Source: Streptomyces kurssanovii (GTDB taxonomy: Bacteria > Actinomycetota > Actinomycetes > Streptomycetales > Streptomycetaceae). From it: DNA of 64,000 bases. The notes beneath the pieces are model-generated. The model was not told where the DNA came from. It was given only the letters and a program-made list of their open reading frames with translations, and did not search any database. The first letter of the stretch is position 1; every line of letters starts with the position of its first letter. The stretch is taken from contig NZ_BMTN01000020.1 in NCBI RefSeq assembly GCF_014649695.1, forward strand, positions 91,705 to 155,704, in the 5' to 3' direction. The translations under genes were made by a program, and so were the position numbers. Positions 25,704 to 35,590 of this stretch are shown piece after piece.

Positions 25704-27860
25704 TCAGGTGACGGGGATGATCCCGGCGTCCGTCCCGGCCGGGGTGTACTCGGCGAGCCGGGCCCGCAGGCTGTCCTCGCGCTGCGGTTCGTACAGATCG
25801 TGGAAGACGCCCATCTCGGAGCCGTCGTCGGCGCCCCGGCGGATCCCGGGCGGGCACGCGTCGGACAGCCGGCCGTAGCCGGGTGTGCCGTACCGCTCAC
25901 TCGTGAACAGCGGCCGCAGCGGCTCGCCCCCCGAGAGGTCCGGTTGGCAGCGATGCCTGCGCGGAGTGCGGGAGCCCGGCGGCACGTACGAGTACCGCAG
26001 GCAGCCGACACCGCGCCGCGCCACCCGCATCTGCCCGGTGAAGACGCTGTTCTCGCCGATCTCGACCGCGTGGGTGTGCACCTCCCCGATCACGGTGGTG
26101 CGATGGGCGTGCAGCGCGGCGTGCGCCAGGCGGCAGTCCGGCGCGGACAGCGCCTCGCGGTCGTGGCCGGTGGCGTCGAGGAGGCTGTCCCGGATGTGGA
26201 TGGGCAGCGGATCGTGGTTCACCTCGTCGCCGATCACCTCGATGGTGCCGAGGATGCTCCGCTCGATCTGCACACAGGCGGTGGTCCGCTCCAGGACCAG
26301 GCTCGGCTCCTCGGGCGAGTGCGGATCGCACTCCGGCTCCAGCGACCAGCCCGGTACCAGCGTGCAGTGCCGCAGCACCACCGCGCCGACCGGGCCGCTC
26401 ACATGCAGCCCGCGCCCGGTGATCAGCAGCCCGTCGAGGACGATGCGCGGCGCGTCCCGTCCCGGCGGGCAGTCGTCCTGGGCGCGGATGTTGAGCGCGT
26501 CGGGACGGTTGCTGTACCAGTCGAGCAGCCGGATCACCGGACGGCAGCCTTCGGCGGCCCGCAGCTCCAGCCGGTCGCCGCGCTCCAGGTCGAAGTCCAG
26601 CTGCTCCTGGTAGGCGCCGCTGTGCGTGATCTCGATGACGCCCTCGGGGCCGCAGCGGCCGGCCCGCCGGTCGCCGCGCCACTCCTCGTACGCGTCCATG
26701 ATCTTCTGGAAGCGCTGCCCGGGACCCACCCGGTAGAACTCCGCCGCCGGCGAGGTGTCCCGCTCGCGGGGGTATTCGCCGCCGCCGGTGTCGTCCCCGA
26801 ACGCGTAGTGGTAGGTGACCCACACGCCCTGCCGCGGCGCCGAACGTGATCCGAAGGCGATCCGCCCGAGCTCCGGGTCGACCGCCACCTGGCCGCGTCG
26901 CGGCCGGTAGCGCCACTGCGAGAGGTTGGCGACGACGATGTCCGACATCGGGACCGGCTCGTCCTGGCCGTCCCGCCAGATCGTGAAGCTCTTGCCCGGA
27001 CCGTAGTGGTCCGCGAGCCGGTCGGCGAGCTGCCGGCGCCGGATGTGGGCGGGCACGTTGTCGATCGTCGCGATGTGCGTCGCCGACGGCTCGGGCACCG
27101 GCCTCGTCACCAGCGGGCTGTCGTTGCCGAGGATCGAGAACGTGTACAGGCTGCGCGCACGGTCGATGCAGTACGCCGGGGCGCGGGTGACGTGATACGG
27201 CTTCAGACGCCACACGAACAGCCCCAGGCCGGCCGGTGACAGACCGCCTTGCCGCCGCGCCGAGCCCGCCCTGCGCACATCCACGGACCGGGCCGTGGCG
27301 GTGAACGGGGTGCCCGCCAGGTCGAGTCGCGCACCGTCCCGTACGTCGGCCAGCCGACCGCGCTCCAGCCGGCGGGAGTCGGCCGCGGGCGACCCCGACC
27401 CGTACAGCCGCACCGGCTGGTGGTGGGAGACCAGACGGGAGAACTCGACGGCCCTGGCGGGCCATCCCACGATCTCCTGCGCCATCTCCTCCAGCAGGTG
27501 CAGCGTGCCCTTGCGGCGCCGGTGGGCGACGGTGGCGGCCACGTCACGGCGCGGGGCGAGCGCCTCGGCCAGCCGACGACGCGACTCCTCCACGCCGGCT
27601 CCGCCCAGGCCGCCGGTGGGTACCCGCTCGTAGCCGGGCAGCGGGGTGTAGCCCACCAGGTCGCCGAGATACGGCAGCACCCAGGGCGCCGCCGTCTCCA
27701 CGAACAGGTCCTCGTACCCCTGCTCGACGCCGTCCCGCACCAGATCGACCTGCTCGGCGATGACCGCGAGCAGCGCACGCAGCGGCTCCCCGCGCTCGGC
27801 GTCGCGCAGCCGGTGCCACTGCGGCAGCAGCTCCGCGAGACCGTCCGGTTCCCTGCTCAT
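25704..27860 (-). CDS. eCIS tail/baseplate protein: gpI-like N-terminus fused to a beta-rich (beta-helix-like) half
   Basis: A 718-aa protein. The first about 200 residues resemble phage tail protein I-type baseplate wedges (LAELLPQWHRLRDAERGEPLRALLAVIAEQVDLVRDGVEQGYEDLFVETAAPW, YLGDLVGY), a form found in eCIS clusters. The remainder is different: residues about 410-640 hold regularly spaced short strands and His/Ile/Val ladders (IVLDGLLITGRGLHVSGPVGAVVLRHCTLV, IEIGENSVF-type turns) suggesting a right-handed beta-helix like tail spikes. ATGA overlap with the upstream baseplate gene. It may be the nearest thing to a fibre or spike appendage in this cluster, but binding function is inferred. 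Confidence 0.75.
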   Translation of the reverse strand: MSREPDGLAELLPQWHRLRDAERGEPLRALLAVIAEQVDLVRDGVEQGYEDLFVETAAPWVLPYLGDLVGYTPLPGYERVPTGGLGGAGVEESRRRLAEALAPRRDVAATVAHRRRKGTLHLLEEMAQEIVGWPARAVEFSRLVSHHQPVRLYGSGSPAADSRRLERGRLADVRDGARLDLAGTPFTATARSVDVRRAGSARRQGGLSPAGLGLFVWRLKPYHVTRAPAYCIDRARSLYTFSILGNDSPLVTRPVPEPSATHIATIDNVPAHIRRRQLADRLADHYGPGKSFTIWRDGQDEPVPMSDIVVANLSQWRYRPRRGQVAVDPELGRIAFGSRSAPRQGVWVTYHYAFGDDTGGGEYPRERDTSPAAEFYRVGPGQRFQKIMDAYEEWRGDRRAGRCGPEGVIEITHSGAYQEQLDFDLERGDRLELRAAEGCRPVIRLLDWYSNRPDALNIRAQDDCPPGRDAPRIVLDGLLITGRGLHVSGPVGAVVLRHCTLVPGWSLEPECDPHSPEEPSLVLERTTACVQIERSILGTIEVIGDEVNHDPLPIHIRDSLLDATGHDREALSAPDCRLAHAALHAHRTTVIGEVHTHAVEIGENSVFTGQMRVARRGVGCLRYSYVPPGSRTPRRHRCQPDLSGGEPLRPLFTSERYGTPGYGRLSDACPPGIRRGADDGSEMGVFHDLYEPQREDSLRARLAEYTPAGTDAGIIPVT

Positions 27861-30800
27861 GCGGTGACCTCCGTCAGAATCAGCGTGTCGGGCACCTGCG
27901 GTGTCAGCAGGGCGAGTTGAGCCGGCCGGACACCGCGGAAGACGAACACCCGCCGCCCCTTCCCCAGCCGCCGGGTGTCGGTGATGTCCGGGTTCAGACG
28001 CAGCAGCTCGGCGAGCGGGATGCCGTGGCGGCCGGCGACCGAGGTCAGCGTCTCGCCGTCGTCGGCGGTGACACGGTGCACCACCTCGTCGTACTCGGCG
28101 TGCCGGGCCGGGACCGTCGCCGCGGGCCCGCCGAGGCGCTCCGCCAGGCCGGCCAGTCCGTCCGGGGTGACGGAGGCCGGGACGCCGCCGAACACGTCGA
28201 CGTCGACGTGGTCCACCCCCGGCACCCGGTGGGCCGTCGCCATCACCTCCGACAGCCGCGCCGGACGGCCGAGCTCCCTGCCCTCCGGGCCGAACGTGCG
28301 CAGCAGCGCCTTCCGGAGCCTCGGCTCCACGACCGCCCAGGTGTGGTCGTGCGCGACCTTCACCTTCGCCGCGAGGAGCAGCAGCACCAGGTCGCGGACG
28401 TCGACCCGCACGGGCAGCCGCCCGTCACCGTACCGGGCCAGCGAGGAACGCAGAGCCACGAGGACGTCGGAGTCACCGGCGATCGGGATGTCGTCGACGC
28501 CGGCCACCGTCACGTGCAGCACCTGGCGCCGGCCGTCGAAGACTTCCCGGGCGACGGCCCGGCCGATGCCGGCCCGCGAACGGGCGAAGTCCTCGTAGTC
28601 CTTCACCGACACCAGCCGGTCGAGTGCCGACACGGCCAGCGGGACCGTGCGCCGGGTCAGGCCGGGCCCGTCGGCGTCCGCGCCGCCGGTCGCGGCCTGC
28701 GGGTTGGTCACCCCGGTGACGCCGAGCGGGCGGGTGACCGCCTGGGTGATGCGGTTCGCCCGCACGTTCGCCGCGCGTCCGGTGCCGAAGCGGTAGCGGG
28801 CCCGTACGTTCTCGCTCCCGGTCGGCAGCCGGGCGCCGTGCACCCCGTCGCCGAAGGTGACCGTCGTACGGCCGTCTGCCGTGGTGCCCGTGACGTACAC
28901 ACGGTCGCGCGGCCCGCGTCCGGCGAGGCTGTCCACCTCGTGCCACAGCAGCCCGTCGACGCGGATCTCCAGCTCCGGTGTCGCCCCGAGGGGATTGCCG
29001 GCCGGCAGCCAGGTCAGCGGGGACTGCCACAGGGCGAACGTCTGGTTCGGCCGGCCCGTGTTCCCGCTGCCGATCGGCTCGTCGCGGCTCTCACCGTGCG
29101 TCGCCGCCACCACGTTGCCCAGGACCCGCACCGTGTCACGGCGGTAGCGGTACGCCAGTTTCGAGGTGAGCCGCAGCCGGGTGTGCACATGGTCGCCCGG
29201 CAGCCGTGGATCGATCACCTGCTCCACCCCCGCGACCACCACCAGCTCCGTGCCCGCGACCCCCGAAGCGCCCGGGGATCCGGGCAGCACGTCCGTCCGC
29301 TCCCCGGAGACGACCAGATGCCGTCCGGGCCGCAACCCGTCGTACAGCTCGGCGAGTTCGAGCTCGTCGCCGTGCACATCCTCGCCGAGGGGCTCGTCGG
29401 CGGGGCGCAGCGGCTGCCCGTCGGCGTGCACGGTGGTGTCGCGGATGTTGGACAGCAGCACATCGTGCTCGTCCAGCCACGGATCGGCGAGTGTCAGCTC
29501 CGTACCGCGGCCCGTGATGCCGTAGTTGGTGTACACCGCCGTACGCACCGCGGTGACCCGCGTGGTGACGAACCTCAGCTTCTCGTCGCCCGGGATCCCG
29601 TCAGGGCCCTCGGCGCCCTTGCGCGGACGCTCGATCGCGACCCAGCTGCCGACCGCGATCGAGTCCCGGACCGAGTCGAGGGGCAGGACGTGGCGGTTCG
29701 CGGGCTCCGGCACCGTCGCGATGCCGATGACGACGTTCGCGGGCTCGCTGCCGACCGTGTAGGACACCGTCAGCTCGTAGTCACCGTGCCGGATCTGGTG
29801 GTGCTCACCGGGAGCGAGGTGCCAGGCCTTCGTGTCACCGTTGTTCACCGCCACATGGACCCGGCCGTCCTCGCCCGGACGGGACACGAACAGCGTCCGG
29901 TCCGGCAGACCGTCGTGCAGCTGCGCGGTGACCCCGGGCTCCTGCGAGTCCGCGGGCCGCCGGCTCAGCCAGCTCAGATCATGGTCCTGAGCCGCCCGCG
30001 TACGCATCGTGATCCGGCCGGGACCGAGGTCGAACGACTTCTCCGACGGCAGGTTCTCCGACACCTGCACCGACGAACCGGTCTCGGTGTGCTGGAACTC
30101 GGCCCGCACCGGCACCCGCCCCGCCGGGTCGTACACCACCCGCATGGTGGTGAGCGCCGCACCCGTCAGCGGCCAGTCCGCCTGCCGGATCACCCGGCCC
30201 CGCTCGTCCTGCACCGGCCGCAGCGGAGCCGTCGCGCCGAACGGCGCCCCCGTGAAACGCATCGCCTGAAGCTCGCGCAGCAGCGCGGGCGCCGTCGGGG
30301 AGGTCTGCCGCCAGGCCGCGTACATTCCGTCCGCCACCCGCGGATCGAGCGCTCCCAGCAGCTGCGCGCCCAGCTCCGAGCCGGCGACCGGCAGCCGGCC
30401 CGCCGCCCGCCGGATACCGGCGCCCGGACGTACATCGCGGGTGCGCAGGGCCGGCAGCACCGCGCCGAGCGCCCGTAGCGCCGACGCGCCCTGCGACGGT
30501 CCCGCCCCGTCGGGCAGGGCCGGACGGGACGGCTCCAGGCCGGCCGCCCGCTCCCGCAGCTCCCCGACCACCGCCTCCAACCGCTCGAACCAGGCCGTCA
30601 CTTCCTCGTGGGCGGCGGCCACCGCCTGTGCCTCCGCCAGCCGGTCGTGCGGCTCGGCGAGACGCGCGGCGAACGCGGCGGGTGTGCCGATCGCGTCCAG
30701 ATCGGCGCGCAGCGGCGCCAGCACCTGGGCGTCGAACTCCTCGAGGTACCGGCTGACCGGGCGCGGATTGGGGTTGGCCGGCGTCGGTTCCCCGTCCTCG

Positions 30801-31624
30801 ACCTCCCGCTCGTCCTCCGTGATCCACTCGCGCAGCTCGTCGACCAGCTCGGCCAGCATCGGCGGCGCCGACTGCGGCAGCCCGATCGCCGTCACGTCGT
30901 CTTCGCGGTCGGTACGGATCCGCGTCACCGGCAGCAGCAGCCGCCGCCCCTCGGGCCCGCCCTCCTCGCCCGCGAAGACGAACAGCAGCCGGTCGCCCGC
31001 CGTCAGCGCGGTGGACGTGCCCGACACGAAGATCTCCGAACGCCGTGCCAGGTCCTCCGGTGTCAGCAGCGACGGCCGGCGCCTGCGCACCGTCAGCGTG
31101 TTCCACGACGCCCGCGCCGTCAGGTCCTCGCTCGTCTCGAAGACCTGCGAGTCCTCGCCCGACGTCGTCGGCACGCTGTTGCTGCGCGCACCCCGCGGAA
31201 TCACCACGGGGATGTCCGGGTCCCGCGGATCGCGGTCGAGGGAGTACGCGAGATGGGTGTCGGCGGCGATGCCCGGCCGCGGCCGGTGCCCCACCAGCCG
31301 GCCAAGCAGCGCCAGCGAACGGTGTTCGTTCGCGGTCCGCAGATACGCCTCGTCGGCGATCCGCTCCGAATGGAAGGTGAGCAGATCACCCACCACCGCC
31401 CACGAGTCGAGCAGGCCGATGGCCGGATCGTCGGGCGTGCGGGCCGTCAGGCCGCGCAGCGCCGGGTAGGCGGGCGAGGCCAGCCGGTCCAGCATGGCCG
31501 CCAGGAACGAGCCGTAATCGCCCACCCGGTAGTCCAGAGCGCTGCGGCCCGGCGGGTTGTACACCGCCCTCGGCGCGTGACGCTCGTCGTGGCCCCCGCA
31601 GCCGCAGCCGCATGCCCCGGTCAT
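27857..31624 (-). CDS. eCIS baseplate protein, gp6/Afp12-like, with C-terminal LysM
   Basis: A 1,255-aa protein starting at 31624 (the ATG overlaps the upstream TGA). The N-terminus (MTGACGCGCGGHDE, then YNPPGRSALDYRVGDYGSFLAAMLDRL) and the segment LLDSWAVVGDLLTFHSERIADEAYLRTA are typical of the large baseplate protein of eCIS clusters, and the C-terminal third carries baseplate J-like segments (LVSVKDYEDFARSRAGIGRAVA). The last about 80 residues add a LysM-like domain (DGETLTSVAGRHGIPLAELLRLNPDI). In assembled systems such wedge proteins form the baseplate ring that triggers contraction. The Cys/Gly-rich start may bind metal. Confidence 0.85.
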   Translation of the reverse strand: MTGACGCGCGGHDERHAPRAVYNPPGRSALDYRVGDYGSFLAAMLDRLASPAYPALRGLTARTPDDPAIGLLDSWAVVGDLLTFHSERIADEAYLRTANEHRSLALLGRLVGHRPRPGIAADTHLAYSLDRDPRDPDIPVVIPRGARSNSVPTTSGEDSQVFETSEDLTARASWNTLTVRRRRPSLLTPEDLARRSEIFVSGTSTALTAGDRLLFVFAGEEGGPEGRRLLLPVTRIRTDREDDVTAIGLPQSAPPMLAELVDELREWITEDEREVEDGEPTPANPNPRPVSRYLEEFDAQVLAPLRADLDAIGTPAAFAARLAEPHDRLAEAQAVAAAHEEVTAWFERLEAVVGELRERAAGLEPSRPALPDGAGPSQGASALRALGAVLPALRTRDVRPGAGIRRAAGRLPVAGSELGAQLLGALDPRVADGMYAAWRQTSPTAPALLRELQAMRFTGAPFGATAPLRPVQDERGRVIRQADWPLTGAALTTMRVVYDPAGRVPVRAEFQHTETGSSVQVSENLPSEKSFDLGPGRITMRTRAAQDHDLSWLSRRPADSQEPGVTAQLHDGLPDRTLFVSRPGEDGRVHVAVNNGDTKAWHLAPGEHHQIRHGDYELTVSYTVGSEPANVVIGIATVPEPANRHVLPLDSVRDSIAVGSWVAIERPRKGAEGPDGIPGDEKLRFVTTRVTAVRTAVYTNYGITGRGTELTLADPWLDEHDVLLSNIRDTTVHADGQPLRPADEPLGEDVHGDELELAELYDGLRPGRHLVVSGERTDVLPGSPGASGVAGTELVVVAGVEQVIDPRLPGDHVHTRLRLTSKLAYRYRRDTVRVLGNVVAATHGESRDEPIGSGNTGRPNQTFALWQSPLTWLPAGNPLGATPELEIRVDGLLWHEVDSLAGRGPRDRVYVTGTTADGRTTVTFGDGVHGARLPTGSENVRARYRFGTGRAANVRANRITQAVTRPLGVTGVTNPQAATGGADADGPGLTRRTVPLAVSALDRLVSVKDYEDFARSRAGIGRAVAREVFDGRRQVLHVTVAGVDDIPIAGDSDVLVALRSSLARYGDGRLPVRVDVRDLVLLLLAAKVKVAHDHTWAVVEPRLRKALLRTFGPEGRELGRPARLSEVMATAHRVPGVDHVDVDVFGGVPASVTPDGLAGLAERLGGPAATVPARHAEYDEVVHRVTADDGETLTSVAGRHGIPLAELLRLNPDITDTRRLGKGRRVFVFRGVRPAQLALLTPQVPDTLILTEVTA

Positions 31625-34600
31625 CGCGCACCTCCGCCGAGCTCGATGGACAGCCGCCCGTTCTCGGGCCGGTCGGGGTCGTTGTCGCAACGCGCGATCT
31701 CCAGCGGGCCGAGCCGCAGCACGCCTGCCTCCAGTGCCGTGTCGTCGATGTGGTCCGGATACGAAGCGGTCGGTTCGAAGAGCCTCTGCAGCCGGGTCAC
31801 CCGCACGCTCTCGACTCCCTGCACGGCGGCCGCCGCGGCCACCAGGCGGCTCAGCCGCACCGGTTCGCCGAACGTCAGCGCGTCCGGGTGGAAGAAGCCG
31901 AGCCGCCCGCCGGACAGGCGCCGGCTGCCCAGCAGCCGGTACAGCTCGGCGAGGATCTGACCGTGCTGATGACCGGGCGCCGCACACACCTCGATCGCGA
32001 TGTCCAGCGGCACACTGCGCGCCGGGCCCACCACCAGGTCGTGCCCGATACGCCGGCAGCCCTCCAGGGCGTACGCCACCGCGTCCAGCAGCTCCGGGCC
32101 GGGGTCCCCGGCCGCTGACGCGTCGACCGCCACGTGCGCCTCCTGCACACTGCCGGTCCAGCGGATCTCCGCCGCCGCCCGCTGCACGCCCGGCACGGCC
32201 GACGCCAGCGCGGCATAGTCCTCGGCGGTCACCGCACGCAGCAGCGACCGTTTGAGACCGAGCGGCGCCAGCTGCCGCACCTGCTCCAGCGGCTCCGGCT
32301 CCGTGCCGCCCACCGCCGGCAGGGGGTTGCGCACCCCGGCGACAGGCATCGCTTCGCCCGACTCCGACGCGTCCGGATCACGGCACAGCACCAGATGGTT
32401 GACGGCCTCCGCGCCGACATTGCCCGCCGTGCCGCCGCCCAGCCGGTAGTGCAGCTCCAGCCGGGCTCCCGGCCGCGGCCGCGCCCCGTGCCGGCCGTCG
32501 CCGAACCGCAGCGCGATCCGGCCGTCGTCCTCCAGCTCGCCCACGAAGTGCCGCTCCCGCGGCCCACTGGCCAGCAGGTCCCGCCGCGGCGAGAAGACAT
32601 CGTCACGGTCGACGACCCTCACCGCCGGTAGAGCCTCCCGCGGATCCTGCCGCAGCGCGGCGGCCGGGCCCCGCAGCTCCGGCTCGTCCGGATGGAGACC
32701 CGCCGCGTACGCCGGGCCCCAGGTGTGCGCGACCTCCCAGGCGATGCCGCCGTCCAGTACCGCGCCCGCACGGGCCCGCGCCGTCAGCACCTCCAGCCGG
32801 CGCAGCTTCGCGGCCAGCAGCCGCTCATTGCGGTGCAGCAACTCCCGCAGCGCCGCCACGGGATGGCGCCGCAGCTCGAAACGTTCGAGCACCTTCAGCC
32901 CGAACAGCACCGTCAGCTCACCGATCTCCGCCTCCGTGAGACCGTCACGGTCACGGGCGCTGCGCCACAGTTCCACCAGCCGGTCCCGTACCCGTCCCGG
33001 GACGGCGGCGAGCCGGTCCGCCTGCCCCGCGGACACGTGCGCGGACAGCGGGAACGGCACGGCCTGCACGACGGGGGAGCGGTCCAGCACCGGACGGAAC
33101 CGGCGCCGGATCCCCGGGTACACCAGCTGCGCCAGCAGCGTCTCGAGAGCCTCCGCCTGCTCGTACGCCGTACCCGGCACCACCTTCTCGCGCCGGCGGC
33201 CCGCGAGTTCGAGACCGAGTCCCGCCCGGCCCGTCTCCTCCTCGCCGGCGACCTCGAACAGCTCACGTATCCGACCGGCGGTCAGCAGCCCTCCCCGCCG
33301 TGCCTGGTCCAGGCGAGCGCCGATCAGGTCAGCGACCGCGTTGCCCGCGTCCTCGTCCCAGCAGCCGAAGCCGGACGGATCGCACGAACCGAGCACGGCC
33401 GGTTCGGCCGGCACCGTCACCGTTTCCGGGGTGCCGCCGCAGAAGGTGAGCGAACGGCCGTGGTCGACCAGCGTCACATTGCCGCGCGCCACGCTCACGT
33501 CGGTGACCGGTTCGCAGTCCCTGCCGCCGCGGGTGGACAGGCACACGGGGAACGTGAGCGCGTCCTCCGCGGCCCAGGTCACCTCCAGCACCGGCTGGTC
33601 GCACAGCGTGTCCACGGCAGGGGTGACGGAAGTGAGCCGCACGGCCTGCCGGTGCGCCGGATCGGCGTCGCCGGGCGTACCCGAACGCGGTCCGCGCACC
33701 TCCTCGATCAGCAGCAGGTCGCCCGGCGCCAGCCGCAACTCCCTGCGTGAGCACTCCTCGTCGGCCCACGCGTCGCGCAGCGTCGCCGACGTCGCCCCCT
33801 TCGGCAGCGAACACACTTCTTCGCCCCAGGTCCAGAACCGGACGGTGTTGTGCGCGGGACGCAGCACCAGCGGCTCGGCGGCCACCACCGGTTCGAACAC
33901 CTCGACGGAACCGCGCTCGCCGAGGACCGCCAGCTCCCGGTCGTCGATCACCGTGCCGATCTCCGGCCGGTCCCGCGGGCCGAGCCCGCGCACGTCGACG
34001 GCCGCGAACCGGAACGTGCCCGGCAGCAGCGTCAGTTCCCGCGCCACCTCCACCGTCACGAACGTCCGCGCGTTGCAGCCGTCGTGCATCGGATAGTCGA
34101 TCAGCCTTACGTGCCGGCGCACCGACACCCGCCGCCGGGCGGTGTCCAGGTACGCCTCCGTCGCCACCGCGTCCTGCTGGTAGCTGATCCGGTCGCCGGT
34201 GTGCGCCAGCAGTTCGACCAGCGTCATCCCCAGATCCGCCGGGTTGCGCTCCACCCAGTCGGGGGTGGTCAGCGCCAGGCGGTCCAGGATGAGCCGCCGG
34301 ATCGAGTCGTAGTCACGGGCGGTGTAGTCGATGACCGGCGCGGCGTTCACCACCGGTGCGTCCTGGGAACCGGGCGGGCAGTCACCCGGCCCGTGCTTGC
34401 AGTCGAAGGGGGTGGGACAGTCGATCCGGAAGGAGAACCCGGCGGAGAAGTACCGCTGGTCGAAACCGGGGAACGGCTCGGTGCCCGGCCGCCCGTACGG
34501 GTCCGTGTCCACCACGGAGAGCCGGTAGCGGCTGGTGTCGCCGGTCCGGTCGAGCGTCACCAGCAGCCGGTCGTCCAGCTCCGGGTCCTCCTCCCGCTCG

Positions 34601-34821
34601 ACGGAGACGTCGACCGCCTGGATCCCGGTGATCCGGCGCCCTCCGTCGATTCGGACGTTCTCCGGGCACAGCCCGTGCGGAGCCTTCCCGAGGAACGTCA
34701 CGGTGAGGGTGAGACCGTCGTCGCCCACCTCCACCGCGTCCACGCCGCCGAGCCGCGCCGCGCGGACCTTGCCCCGCCTGCCGTCGCCGCGGACGGCCGA
34801 CAACTCGCTCACGTCGCTCAT
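31621..34821 (-). CDS. eCIS baseplate J/gp6-like protein (Afp11-like)
   Basis: 1,066 aa. Characteristic segments are VIDYTARDYDSIRRLILDRLALTTPDWVERNPADLGMTLVELLAHTGDRISYQQDAVATEAYL near residues 160-230 and, later, RSLLRAVTAEDYAALASAVPGVQRAAAEIRWTGS, both features of baseplate J wedge proteins. The C-terminus has REXXRLSRLVAAAAAVQGVESV-like sequence seen at wedge dimer interfaces. The start codon overlaps the end of the gp25 gene. Role: one of the two wedge subunits connecting hub to sheath. Confidence is high because of motif and position beside gp25. Confidence 0.88.
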   Translation of the reverse strand: MSDVSELSAVRGDGRRGKVRAARLGGVDAVEVGDDGLTLTVTFLGKAPHGLCPENVRIDGGRRITGIQAVDVSVEREEDPELDDRLLVTLDRTGDTSRYRLSVVDTDPYGRPGTEPFPGFDQRYFSAGFSFRIDCPTPFDCKHGPGDCPPGSQDAPVVNAAPVIDYTARDYDSIRRLILDRLALTTPDWVERNPADLGMTLVELLAHTGDRISYQQDAVATEAYLDTARRRVSVRRHVRLIDYPMHDGCNARTFVTVEVARELTLLPGTFRFAAVDVRGLGPRDRPEIGTVIDDRELAVLGERGSVEVFEPVVAAEPLVLRPAHNTVRFWTWGEEVCSLPKGATSATLRDAWADEECSRRELRLAPGDLLLIEEVRGPRSGTPGDADPAHRQAVRLTSVTPAVDTLCDQPVLEVTWAAEDALTFPVCLSTRGGRDCEPVTDVSVARGNVTLVDHGRSLTFCGGTPETVTVPAEPAVLGSCDPSGFGCWDEDAGNAVADLIGARLDQARRGGLLTAGRIRELFEVAGEEETGRAGLGLELAGRRREKVVPGTAYEQAEALETLLAQLVYPGIRRRFRPVLDRSPVVQAVPFPLSAHVSAGQADRLAAVPGRVRDRLVELWRSARDRDGLTEAEIGELTVLFGLKVLERFELRRHPVAALRELLHRNERLLAAKLRRLEVLTARARAGAVLDGGIAWEVAHTWGPAYAAGLHPDEPELRGPAAALRQDPREALPAVRVVDRDDVFSPRRDLLASGPRERHFVGELEDDGRIALRFGDGRHGARPRPGARLELHYRLGGGTAGNVGAEAVNHLVLCRDPDASESGEAMPVAGVRNPLPAVGGTEPEPLEQVRQLAPLGLKRSLLRAVTAEDYAALASAVPGVQRAAAEIRWTGSVQEAHVAVDASAAGDPGPELLDAVAYALEGCRRIGHDLVVGPARSVPLDIAIEVCAAPGHQHGQILAELYRLLGSRRLSGGRLGFFHPDALTFGEPVRLSRLVAAAAAVQGVESVRVTRLQRLFEPTASYPDHIDDTALEAGVLRLGPLEIARCDNDPDRPENGRLSIELGGGAR

Positions 34822-35198
34822 GCGGGCCCGCTCCCCTCGAACACGTCGTCACGCCGGCTCCCGGTGGAGCGCACCGTGTAGGACAGATGGACCCGCACCA
34901 CGTTCTCCTCGCTGACCACGTCCAGGGCCTCCACCTCGATCACCTCGCCCAGCACCCGCTGCAGCGACGCCTGCACCGACAGCTCCAGCGCGGACGCCAG
35001 CTCGGGGCTGTTCGGCGTGAAGACCAGATCCAGCAGCCCGCAGCCGAAGTCCGGCCGCATCACCCGCTCGCCCGGGCTGGTGAACAGCAACTGTTCGATG
35101 AGATCCCGCACATGCTCGTCGTACGCGGCGTGCGCGGTGCGACCGCGCCGGTCGCTGCGGAACGGGAACGCGATGTCGGCGCGTCGTCGGGCCGTCAT
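34818..35198 (-). CDS. gp25-like baseplate protein (Afp9-like)
   Basis: 126 aa from ATG 35198 (overlapping the upstream stop). It carries the GPW/gp25 signature: DIAFPFRSDRRGRTA, HVRDLIEQLLFTSPGERVMRPDFGCGLLDLVF, then EALDVVSEENVVRVHLSYTVRST. In T4 and eCIS, gp25 forms the first sheath-like ring on the baseplate and nucleates sheath assembly. Confidence 0.93.
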   Translation of the reverse strand: MTARRRADIAFPFRSDRRGRTAHAAYDEHVRDLIEQLLFTSPGERVMRPDFGCGLLDLVFTPNSPELASALELSVQASLQRVLGEVIEVEALDVVSEENVVRVHLSYTVRSTGSRRDDVFEGSGPA

Positions 35199-35590
35199 CG
35201 GCACATCACCCCCCGGCGGGACCCGGCCACGACCACCGGCCCCTGCGGCACGAGCGCGGCGTCGAAGCACTGCGCCGCCGTCGTGTCCACGAGCACAGCC
35301 ACCCCGTCGACCAGCACACCGCGCTCCGGCGGACTGAAACGGACGCTGGTGCACGGGCGCGGCACACCGTTCACGGTGTGCGCGCAGCCCGCCACGGCGA
35401 ACACGTCGGACGCCGTGCGGACGGGCTGCCCGTCGACGAGCACGGCACTGGGCGCGCCCGCGGCGAACGCCCGGCCGCCGTGCGGACAGTGCAGCGCGGA
35501 GGCCGCGCTGATGCAGGTTCCTGAGGCCCCGGAGTTCCCCGAGGCCCGTGAGTATCCGGACAAGGCTCTTCTCTCCCCGTTGTCGGTCAC
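35195..35590 (-). CDS. PAAR-like spike-tip protein
   Basis: 131 aa from GTG 35590, overlapping the gpV stop. Cys/His-rich with short Gly/Val/Asp beta turns (CPHGG, VLVDGQPV, CAHTVNGVPRPCTSV, GVLVDGVAVLV), as in PAAR-like tips that bind one metal ion at the point of the spike. The position directly after the gpV spike gene agrees. It has no extended effector fusion. Confidence 0.82.
   Translation of the reverse strand: MTDNGERRALSGYSRASGNSGASGTCISAASALHCPHGGRAFAAGAPSAVLVDGQPVRTASDVFAVAGCAHTVNGVPRPCTSVRFSPPERGVLVDGVAVLVDTTAAQCFDAALVPQGPVVVAGSRRGVMCR

Noticed and set aside
27917-30478. 853-aa plus-strand frame over the large baseplate gene
   Set aside because: A shadow of the minus-strand gene, with His/Arg/Gly-rich translation and no domain.
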